Shown here: positions 56,054 to 64,000 of the stretch, in pieces
Position numbering within the stretch: the first letter of the stretch is position 1
Layout: each line of letters begins with the position of its first letter
From: Branchiostoma floridae
Lineage: Eukaryota; Chordata; Leptocardii; Amphioxiformes; Branchiostomatidae
Length of the DNA: 64,000 bases
Reading direction: 5' to 3'
Assembly: GCF_000003815.2 (NCBI RefSeq)
Contig: NC_049990.1
Location: 673,395 to 737,394 of the forward strand
Program-made: the position numbers and the translations under genes
The notes under the pieces: generated by a model
The model's input: the letters and a program-made list of their open reading frames with translations, nothing else
The model's database searches: none
Told to the model about the DNA's origin: nothing

Positions 56054-56940
56054 CTCGTAAAATAGATTACAGCATTGACGTTTGGGACAATCTTTGGGAG
56101 GACTGTAACATTTTGCACTGTCTTACTTACTAATAGTGAGCATAGCTCTTAAAAAAGTAACCAGTGTTGTGTAACTTGTGTTGATGCGCTGACTTATAAC
56201 TGAGAGCTGTACAGAATCTTGCTGAGTATGCATTTTAGCAATTACAACATTAACAGTTTTATTGTGGTAATGCGCCATAAAGTAAAGCTTTGTACATTTT
56301 ACAAACTCACTTAGTCAATACTTACCACATGGCGGATCGAATGTGGTGGGTACTAGTCATGCATTCGAAACACGATTTCCATGACAAACAATTTATATAA
56401 CTTAACGCCCCAATCTCATTTACTTCCGTATTGTATTGTGACGGTATATGAAGCTGGTTTGATATTCAGCCATCAACCTTAATTACATCAACTTACAAGA
56501 AAAAAAACACTGTAAAACCAAAAATTACCGAAACTCGTATACGATAACCTAATGATGGTATAATAGAATTATAAACTCTTGATTGTATATGCGTCCATAT
56601 CCGGATCCGGCTCTGAATAAAATGCTAGGAAAGTATTTTTTAATGTGGTATAGTGTCGGGATTATTTTTGTTGCCTTTTCAAAACTTGGAATCAAAATTA
56701 TTATGTCTTATTGGAGTCTTTGAACGGACTAATAGAAATAAAGTTACAAAAGTTAAAAGGTACCAACGGACCTTTTGTTATTTTATCTATACAAGGGGGA
56801 TAGAAATTCAAGAGTTTTTTCAGCGTTTGATAATTCTGGAGAATTCGAATACAATACTTAATAAAGCCATTTTATTCCAGTAGATGCAGAATTCCCGTTT
56901 TCAGTTAAGTATTACCAGTAACCTCCTGTGAGCACCACTC
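56054..56940. other. Decayed RTK 3' flank after the mariner element
   Basis: Words such as accagtgttgtgt, gagctgtacagaatcttgct and gtatacgataacc match the flanks of the other RTKs, so the mariner landed in the RTK4 3' flank. AATAAA near 56615. No gene. Confidence 0.6.
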
Positions 56941-56951
56941 AAAGTCGCCGA

Positions 56952-57170
56952 TGACGTCATGGGGTTAAAGTTTAGCGGCCTTCATTGTAAGTTTTATCTC
57001 CTTGGTTTTATCTACTAAAAGGAGATTTAGTGTTTCTTTCGTTCTATAATTCGAATATGATGGTTGATAAAGCCGATCCTCTCAAAAATTTCAATTACCG
57101 TTTTCCCATTGTTACATTCTGTTGTGAGCATGATTCTTATTCGACACTGACGTCACGAGTTCAAAGTTCA
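56952..57170 (+). promoter_or_regulatory. Putative promoter of the dehydrogenase gene: two CRE plus DR1 modules
   Basis: TGACGTCA occurs at 56952-56959 and 57148-57155, each followed by a related block ending cggccttca. In the second block AGTTCA-A-AGTTCA (57158-57170) is a DR1 arrangement with RGKTCA half-sites, 96 bp before the ATG. The first block has a decayed version (GGGTTA-A-AGTTTA). DR1 sites can bind RXR-containing dimers. Function inferred. Confidence 0.45.
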
Positions 57171-57265
57171 ACGGCCTTCACGGTAATGCGAAACCGGTTC
57201 TTCACCGTCACGCCCTGCTGTCTGCCGCAGAGCAGCCACCCGATCTTTTTAAGACGTCTTAAGAC

Positions 57266-60200
57266 ATGGCTCCGACAGAGTTCCTTTCAGTCCTGCCCTA
57301 CGTAGCCGCCGCAGGTGAGTCACTTGAATCCTTAATCTGTCTTAAGGTCTGTTTCCTACCTGAAGTTGTGGTCAAAGGATCACCTAAGGTCGTGCTAACA
57401 AACCATGCATCTTGTGTGTGTGTTTATGTGGCATATTTAGCAGTCTAAGCGGTAAAGTGGACTGTAGGTATTGCAAACGTTCCAAGTTGTCAGTTCTAAT
57501 CTGTTGGATGTTTGTTACCTCGGGCATTTCCTTCGTCTCGTGCAACCAATCATCCGCTAATTATGTAGTTAATTACGCAAGACACTGACTACTACCGGCT
57601 AAGGTGATTCAAGGTCGCGGTGTCAACAAACTCAAGGTGACCTTGTAACGTCTGGTTCCTTGAACAGGGTGAGGCGTTGTTACACACACCTGTGTATTGT
57701 TGGTAATCTGATTTACTGGCAGGTGTCACCAACATTGTTGTGTTACTTAAAACGCCATGCTCACAGTAGTAGGGAACATTCGCATTTCTTTTTCAGTCAG
57801 ACGGTAACAAATACAAGCTTCTATGTCACACCAAGAGGCCATGTTTACGTGATTAGGTTGCTGTGCCCCCCTCCCCCTTACGGCTTCGTTTTCAGCTGCC
57901 TTGTAGTTAGCGATACTTCTGCTTGGTCACTTTGTCGGGTGTTAGATCTCAGCCAGGCCTGAAGCATGATGTTTACTTTGCTGGTTTGTGTTGGCGTCTT
58001 TCATAGAGAACTTTCAATATGTCGGAGCCTTGTTCGCACTTGCAGGTGGCAATACATGTGAAACCTGCCACAGTAATCGACATATGGGATGTGTGTTGGT
58101 ATGCAGACCGCCTAAAACACCGCCCAATAAACAACGTTGTTCTACTCTATTCAAGTTGAGCTTGGTTCTGTCCTACATGACAGGGATCGTTGTAGACGAA
58201 TCTATGTCACTCCCTAGATGATGAACCGAAACTGAACTGCTCCATGGCACATTTCCAGGTGTGGTTGTAATGAAGAGTATGTCCTGTTGTACAGGTGTGT
58301 TTGCCGGCCTGTACCTGCTGAGGAGGCACGTGAGAGGACAGGACTGCCGCAGCGACGCCCGGCTGGACGGCAAAACCGCCATCGTCACCGGCGCCAACTC
58401 CGGTATTGGCAGGGCTGCGGCGCAGGAGCTGGCCGCGAGAGGTGGGTATCAGTTTTACTTAACCCTGACCCTGTCCCTACCTCTGTCCCTGTCCCTAACT
58501 CTGACCCTGTGTGGTCCTGACACTAACCCAATCGGCATCGTCACCGGCGCCAACTCGTCATCGGCAGGGCTGCGGCACTGGAGACGGCGGCGAGAGGTGG
58601 GTATCAGCTAACCCTGGCCACTACCCTAACCCTAACCCTAACCCTAACCCTAATCATACCCCTATAGCTAACCCTAACCCTAACCCTATAGCTAACCCTA
58701 ACCCTAATCCTAACCGTAACCCTAACCCTAACCCTAACCCTAACCCTAACCCTATAGCTAACCCTAACCCTAACCCTAACCCTAACTCTAACACAAGCCC
58801 CAACCGTGGCACTAACACTGACCCTTACACTACCTCTGACGGGTTTACGGAAAACCCTGGGCCCACCTCTGACACCGAGCCAGACGTGGAAGACCGCGAC
58901 ACAGGACCTTTATGTGTGGGTTTCTATAAATTAGTGTTCGGCAAGTGCTAAATATGACTATGGACAGACGTTCTGGGGGCAAGCAGCACCAGCTATAGCT
59001 ACGGTACAACCTTGTCGGAGCACAGTTGCCAAGGATCTATGACAACTCCAGTCTGATCCACTTTCTCCTCTCCAGGTGCGCGAGTGATCCTGGCCTGCAG
59101 AGACATGACGAAAGCGGAAACAGCTGCGTCTGACATCCGTCAGGCCACCGGAAACGGAAATGTCGTAGCCGGAAAGCTGGACCTTTCGTCGCTCGCGTCC
59201 GTCAGAGAGTTCGCAGATCACGTGAACAGGGAGGAGGAGAGACTGGACATACTCATTAACAATGCAGGTGAGGGGTTTGTCCTATCCCAGATGCACTCTA
59301 TCCCAAAAGCAACTAAATCAGAGCATATCCTGCATATATGATGTTGTGAGTGATTAGTGGTATTCTCCAAGCGGAGGTTTCAGCTGAGGATTTCTTATGT
59401 CTTCCTGCCTTCCTGCTCTGTGGTGTCTCTGAAAACGTCTGGAGAACTGCAGTTTGTCGTGAACTATTTTGATTTATTGATTAATTGGTTAGTTAACCAA
59501 TTTATCCGTTCCAGGAGTGATGTGGTGCCCTAAGCAGTACACAGCTGACGGATTTGAGCTGCAGTTCGGAGTGAACCACCTCGGCCACTTCCTCCTCACA
59601 CACCTGCTGCTGGACCTGCTGACGTGCTCCGCGCCCAGCCGGGTCGTCACCGTGTCGGCCGTGGGGCACGCGCACGCAAACATCGACTTCGACAACCTGA
59701 ACGGGGAGAAGTCGTACAGCCCGTTCCAGGCCAACTTTCAGAGCAAGCTGGCAAACGCGCTGTTCTCCAGGGAGCTGGCCAGGAGGACAAGAGGTCAGTG
59801 GCAATGAAGGAACACATGAAAGAACAACTCAGCCAATTGTTGGTCTACTCTCCCTTTCTCTATCTGTCATCTCTCAATCTCTCTGTCTCTCTGTCTCTCT
59901 GTCTCTCTGTCTCTCTGTCTCTCTGTCTCTCTGTCACTGTCTCTGTCCGCAGTGCCTCTCTCTGTCTTTCTCTCTGTCTTTCTCTCTCTCTCTCTGTCTG
60001 TCTCTCTCTCTCTGCCTCTTTCCCGCTCTAGGCCAACTTCCAGAGCAAGCTTGACAACGCGTTGTTCACCTGCGAGCTGACCAGAAGGACAACAGGTCAG
60101 TGGCAATGAAGGAACACATAAAAGAATAACTCAGGCAATTGTCGGTCCACTCTGACTCTCCCTTTTTCTATCTGTCCTCTCATTGTCTCTGTGTATCTCT

Positions 60201-60280
60201 GTCTGCCTCTCTGACTGTCTCTCTGTCACTGTCTCCGTCACTGTCTCTGTCTCTGCCTGTCCGTAGTGTCTCTCTGTCTT

Positions 60281-60315
<35 letters not shown>

Positions 60316-60321
60316 GATGTT

Positions 60322-60352
<31 letters not shown>

Positions 60353-60642
60353 CTACCTCTCTCTCTGCCTCTTTGTCTCTCTCTGCCTCTCTCTCCTTCT
60401 AGACTAACTTCCAGAGCAAGCTGGCCAACGCGCTGTTCTCCCGGGAGCTAGCCAGGAGGACAACAGGTCAGTGGCAATCCAACATCTGAAAAGATGACAA
60501 CTCAGCCAATTGTCGGTCCAATCCCTGTCTCTCCCTTTCTCTGTCTGTCTATCTGCCCTCTCAATTCCTCTGCGTGTCTCTATCTGTCTGTCTGTCTGTC
60601 TCTCTCTCTGTCTCTCTCTCTCTCTGCGCGCGTGTGTGTGTG

Positions 60643-60689
<47 letters not shown>

Positions 60690-62058
60690 GTCTCTCTCTC
60701 TCTGTCTCTCTGTCATACCGGCTGTGTGTGTGAGTTTACAGTAGGTGTGACGCAGTGTTATGTTTTCCGTAGGTACGGGAGTGACGGCGCTCTCCCTGGA
60801 CCCCGGCCCTGTAAGGACCGACATTGCCCGCCACATGCCGGACACGCTGGGCCCGGTCCTGTATTATAACAGTGTTATATGTTTCCCGTAGGTACGGGTG
60901 TGGCGGCGTTCTCCCTGGACCCCGGCCCTGTACGGACGGTCTCGCCCTCTCTTTCCGTGTCTGTCTCTGCCCCTCTGTCTGCCTCTCTTTTTCTCCCTCT
61001 CTCCCAGTGAATGTCTTTTTCTCTATCTCCCTCTCTCTCTATAACAGTGTTATGTTTCCCGTAGGTACGGGCGTGACGGCGCTCTCCCTAGACCCCGGCC
61101 CTGTAAGAACCGACATTGCCCGGCACATGCCCCAGACGCTTGGCCCGGTCCTGTATTATAACAGTGTTATGTTAACCGTAGATACAGGTGTGACGCTGTG
61201 TTATATGTTTCCCGTAGGTACGGGCGTGACGGCGCTCTCCTTAGACCCCGGCCCTGTGCGGACCGACATTGCCCGACACATGCCCCAGACGCTCGACCCG
61301 GTCCTGTATTATAACAGTGTTATGTTAACCGTAGATACCGGTGTGACTCTGTGTTATATGTTTCCCGTAGGTACAGGTGTGACAGCGCTCTCCCTAGACC
61401 CCGGCCCTGTACGGACCGACATTGCCCGGCACATGCCCACCACACTAGGCCCGGTCCTGTACGCGCCCTTCTGGCTCGTGATGCAGCTCATCCAGCCCAT
61501 CGTGAAGACCCCCCGCCAAGGCGCACAGACCGTCGTGCACTGCGCGGTGGCCGAGGGGTTGGAGGAGTGCTCGGGCATGTACTTCAGGTGCGGACATGTT
61601 TTTGTATCACCATGGCAACTTATTATGTTTTCCGAATGCAAAACATAATGTTTTTGCTGGTGTGTTCTTCTTTCTTCTTCTGCCTTTCATGTTTTGCAAT
61701 GACATACGTTGAATACATGCTATATACTTATGTCATAGAACATTTGAAATTCGGTTAGCTTGTCTGTTTTAAGATTTGCATTTCAGTGTACAAATATCGT
61801 CGAGATTGTTTGGTACAAATCGTAAGCTGTAACCTGCCATAGAAGTCATCAGTAGGTTCATGTATTTATCTGTAGAAAGTCTACAATTCGGCCAATGGCT
61901 GCGATATGCTTTATCTGCCTGATCATAATGATGTAATAAATCCTTCGTTCCTCCGCAGTAACTGTGCCCCTGCGGAGCCTGCCCCCCAGGCTAAGGACGA
62001 CGCCGTGGCGAAGCGGCTATGGGAGGTTAGCGAGGCTATGGTGGGAATTAGGAGCTGA
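57266..62058 (+). CDS. Retinol dehydrogenase 11-14-like short-chain dehydrogenase, six exons, catalytic Ser and Tyr replaced
   Basis: Exons by GT-AG and phase: 57266-57314, 58295-58441, 59076-59267, 59515-59793, 61371-61587, 61959-62058 (327 residues). An N-terminal membrane anchor (about 8-25) precedes TGANSGIG (48-55) and NNAG (127-130), the NADP-binding signatures. [17 protein letters not shown] and the C-terminal AKRLWEVSE region are typical of RDH11/12/13/14. Where these enzymes have the catalytic Ser (VSS) this reads VSA (Ala178), and where they have YxxxK it reads NFQSK (Asn203, Lys207). The 25-residue Ser-to-Tyr spacing is kept without gaps. It is therefore likely inactive as a classical oxidoreductase, though binding or regulatory roles remain possible. 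Exon 5 has alternative upstream copies. Membrane topology and retinoid substrates are inferred from the family. Confidence 0.85.
58538..58604 (+). repeat. Degenerate copy of the end of exon 2
   Basis: gcatcgtcaccggcgccaac ... gcggcgagag followed by gtgggtatcag repeats the last ~65 bases of exon 2 and its donor site, with indels. It lies 97 bp after exon 2, in intron 2. It has no acceptor and is not a usable exon. Confidence 0.8.
58617..58795. repeat. Interstitial telomeric-type repeat (CCCTAA)n in intron 2
   Basis: Runs of ccctaaccctaaccctaacc interrupted by ccctatagctaa variants. TTAGGG is the telomere repeat of chordates. Low-complexity ccctgacc/ccctgtcc repeats lie just before it (58463-58510). 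Confidence 0.85.
59868..60028. repeat. Pyrimidine microsatellite (TCTC/TGTC)n in intron 4
   Basis: Long tctctgtctctctgtctctc tracts. Similar tracts at 60168-60400, 60520-60720 and 60945-61050. They make intron 4 pyrimidine-rich and place polypyrimidine tracts before the exon-4 fragments. Confidence 0.92.
60032..60095 (+). repeat. Partial copy of exon 4 end (copy 4b)
   Basis: gccaacttccagagcaagct ... aggacaacag then gtcagt repeats the last 64 bases of exon 4 with its donor, preceded by an acceptor-like cccgctctag. Joined to exon 4 in phase it reads into TGA, so it is not used as a simple added exon. Confidence 0.85.
60403..60466 (+). repeat. Partial copy of exon 4 end (copy 4c)
   Basis: Same 64-base block (actaacttccagagcaagct...) with acceptor-like ctccttctag and donor gtcagt. 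In the phase left by exon 4 it begins GAC TAA, so it would stop at once. It also keeps Asn at the catalytic Tyr position. Confidence 0.85.
60773..61370 (+). repeat. Four upstream partial copies of exon 5 (5a-5d)
   Basis: Exon-5-like starts after ccgtag at 60773 (5a), 60892 (5b, truncated near 60938), 61065 (5c) and 61218 (5d), followed by the full exon at 61371 (5e). Each encodes a version of [20 protein letters not shown]. 5c, 5d and 5e are spaced exactly 153 bp. From 5c the frame stays open through 5d into 5e in the correct phase, so skipping the internal acceptors would add two 51-residue repeats. 5a and 5b run into stops. Only 5e has the rest of the exon and a donor. Confidence 0.85.
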
Positions 62059-62198
62059 ACACCACAAGCAAGATTTCTTTCACTTTTAGTTATCTTCTGT
62101 CATTTTTACACACTTGAATGGTTGGAATCAGGGGCTGAACACAACATGCAATATTTCTTTCGTTTTTATTTATTTTCTGTCATTTTTATCCAGGGTTG
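62040..62198 (+). repeat. Tandem duplication of the end of the last exon and 3' UTR
   Basis: ggaattaggagctgaacacc ... ttctgtcatttttacac (from 62044) is repeated as ggaatcaggggctgaacaca ... ttctgtcatttttatcc (from 62124). The stop codon lies in the first copy. Confidence 0.8.
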
Positions 62199-63152
62199 TC
62201 CGGATCAGTAAATACAGTCACTGCTTTAAAAGTTGTGCAGCCCTACCACTGCCAACAGGTCAGCTTATGAACTGAGGATGGTAGTCGGGATTTTATGGCA
62301 AACTTTAGCGCGGAGGAGACATGTAAACAATGACCTGCGAGTCATGTGTGTGTCTCCAAACGGTGGCCTTGTGGTGTTAATGTAGTCATTGTAACTTTTG
62401 TGACAGGTTGTGACAATGACACAGAACTTCCCAAGGGACCAAAATACGTGTACAGGTAAAGTGAATAAGGTGAGAAGCTGTATAGGTATGCATTCGTTCG
62501 TTCATATCATTTGTTTATAAAGACTATTGATATTCCTCTATATGTTTATTCAGTTTGTTCAGTGTGTATTAAAAGGTCTAGGTGTGATATGGCGACGGGT
62601 AGGTTTTATCGTTTCATTATTATGATTATTAAAGAGTTATGACAAATTCAATGAAACAATACGTTTTAGGATACATCTGCTAACATTTGTGGTCTTTGCA
62701 TTTCGCTGTGAGTTTAACAATAGCGCAGCTATAAAGTGTGCCCGTGTGTATGTTGAGGTCTGTTACATAGTATCATCTTTGCTCAACACTAAACATTATT
62801 TTATGTTGAACAGATAGAAAACGAATGTATTAATTGCTTGAGAGCACACACCAAAATCTCTCCCTTAGAACAAGCCTAGGACCGAGCCTCTGTCCGTTCC
62901 TTCGACATTTCGGTTTTGTTTATGCCCTTTAGCTCATCTCCGATTCTGTAACCCTGTAATCTTTAATTTGTAAAATCATTACAGCAGAGGACTAGTTCAC
63001 TGGTAGTCGTCTGTATATCCAACTACCATACTCTTTTCCCCAATGCTGAGTTCTAAGCAGAAAAAAAAGTTTAAAGTCTTAGTGATCGAACTCACGACCT
63101 TACCGAATGCAAGGCGAACATTCTACAGTCTACCCAATCGACGTTTGCACCG
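62199..63152. other. Intergenic, nothing recognised
   Basis: AT-rich, between two convergent genes. No open frame, tRNA or clear repeat seen; AATAAA does not stand out. Confidence 0.6.
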
Positions 63153-63971
63153 TCAGTAAGTAGGATAGATGTATATGAGTCCATAGAAGTCCATGGTGAC
63201 CACGAGCTGACCGGAGGGCCCCACGGCCACGGCGAGCGGGAACCCGGCTGTCCGGACGGTCCGGGCGTGCTGCCCACTAGGGGAGAACACCTGCACGGGA
63301 TGGAGATGTTATATCCTTAACTTCCTGGAATCTATCCTTAATTTCCTGGAATCAATCTTTAACTTCCTTGAATCTATCCTTAATTTCCTGGAATCTACCC
63401 TTAACTTAGTGGAATCTATCCTTACCTTCCTGAATTCTACCCTTACCTTCCTGAATTCTACCCTTACCTTCCTGGAATCTATCCTTAACTTCCTGGAATC
63501 TACCCTTGCCCTCCGTCACAGAATAATTAACATTTACATCCAACCTTACTTACCTGCGCCCTCCTGTTATCCCTGTCCGCCACGATGAGCCTCCCCGCGC
63601 GGTCCAGGCACAGCCCTTGTGGGCGGCTCAGGAACCCGTCGGACAACAACAATACTCTGTCGTTACCCTCCGTCACAGAGTAATAAACATTTATCTTCAT
63701 TCACCTGCACTCTCTTGTTATCCCTGTCCGCCACGATGACTCGCCCCGCGCGGTCCACGCACAGTCCCTGGGGGCGGCTCAGGAAGCCGTCCGCCGAGCC
63801 CTGCCCGCCGATCCTCTTGATCTGGAACCCGTGCCGCGTGAAGACGGAGATGATGTGGTTGTTGCCGTCGGACACAAACACCCTTCCCCGGGCGTTCACG
63901 GCCACCCGCAGCGGAGCGCCGATACCGCGGCCCCCGAACTTCCGCACCAGCGAGCCGTCGGGTCGGTACAC
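63153..63971 (-). CDS. NHL-repeat protein, 3' end (TRIM2/3/71-like), last two exons
   Basis: On the minus strand, exon 63971-63705 (89 codons, phase 0, acceptor ccag and donor gtgaat) encodes two NHL-type blades (VFVSDGNNHIISVF and VIVADRDNKRVQ). The terminal exon 63290-63153 (45 codons plus TGA) follows an acceptor ccgtgcag and encodes the closing strand (GFPLAVAVGPSGQLVVTM). NHL propellers at the C-terminus are typical of TRIM2/3/32/71 proteins, but the RING, B-box and coiled-coil parts would lie beyond the window, so the subfamily is not settled. The gene converges on the dehydrogenase. The start is not in the window. Confidence 0.8.
63313..63512. repeat. 21-bp minisatellite in the NHL gene intron
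   Basis: About nine units of the type ttaacttcctggaatctatcc. Confidence 0.88.
63554..63645 (-). repeat. Partial duplicate of the NHL exon 3' half, frame intact
   Basis: On the minus strand it reads GFLSRPQGLCLDRAGRLIVA and on to RDNRRAQ, then a strong donor GTAAGT. It matches the 3' ~90 bases of the exon at 63705-63971. I see no acceptor in the right place, so it is probably an intronic relic, but the frame and donor are kept. Confidence 0.75.
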
Positions 63972-64000
63972 CTGGAACGGACAGGCTGATGTCTTGTAGT

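Noticed and set aside
58511-58951. Open frame encoding NPNPNPNP repeats
   Set aside because: It is a translation of the CCCTAA repeat within an intron of the dehydrogenase.
59624-60402. Several [12 protein letters not shown]-type frames
   Set aside because: Translations of pyrimidine microsatellites.
1-64000. CRISPR array, bacterial operon or viral origin for the repeats
   Set aside because: Introns, signal-peptide receptors, RTKs and NHL proteins show metazoan DNA. The repeats are head-to-tail minisatellites without unique spacers.

Overview
The window looks like genomic DNA of a lancelet (amphioxus, Branchiostoma). This is inferred, not searched. The support is metazoan receptor tyrosine kinases (RTKs) and leucine-rich-repeat (LRR) receptors in lineage-specific tandem arrays, spliced genes with GT-AG introns, CCCTAA-type telomeric repeats, many short foldback and terminal-inverted-repeat elements, and a mariner fragment. 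There are five runs of N (1751-1850, 28081-28180, 43828-43927, 48241-48340, 55742-56053).

Region 1 (1 to about 55,450) is a tandem array on the plus strand. The ancestral cassette appears to be: LRR transmembrane receptor, spacer, RTK type B, 1.7-kb spacer with a 216-bp foldback element, RTK type A, 51-bp minisatellite, next LRR receptor. A and B are my labels, based on two kinds of 3' flank. The LRR genes are LRR1 (tail only, 2-1750), LRR2 (11634-14990), LRR3 (26132-28915) and LRR4 (46162-48925). The RTK copies are a B fragment (4031-4281), A1 (5995-8857, frameshifted), a B fragment (18036-18253), A2 (19910-20990, gutted by an insertion), a B fragment (32427-32644), B3 (34343-37153, intact), A3 (38876-41671, open but with part of the glycine loop deleted) and RTK4 (52619-55444, intact). 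Both families are coded by a single large exon.

The two receptor types look complementary. The LRR proteins have no enzyme but carry long cytoplasmic tails of a 38-residue repeat holding SH2-ligand-like tyrosines (YEDI, YEDM, YENI, YKNM) plus an NPxY. The RTKs have a good kinase domain but almost no tyrosines outside it and end in a PDZ-ligand-like ETVV. A two-part receptor, with the RTK as enzyme and the LRR protein as docking scaffold, is the main hypothesis from this window. It is an inference.

Region 2 (about 55,480-56,640) is the end of the array: a mariner-like transposon fragment and decayed RTK 3' flank.

Region 3 (56,950-62,200) is a six-exon short-chain dehydrogenase of the retinol dehydrogenase 11-14 type. 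Its cofactor motifs are intact, but the catalytic Ser and Tyr positions read Ala and Asn. Several of its exons have partial tandem copies in the introns; exon 5 has five. Intron 2 holds degenerate telomeric repeat.

Region 4 (63,153-64,000, minus strand) is the 3' end of an NHL-repeat gene of TRIM2/TRIM3/TRIM71 type, also with a partially duplicated exon.

The intergenic DNA is mostly duplicated cassette spacer with inserted MITE-like elements, minisatellites and a few striking clusters of transcription-factor-like sites.
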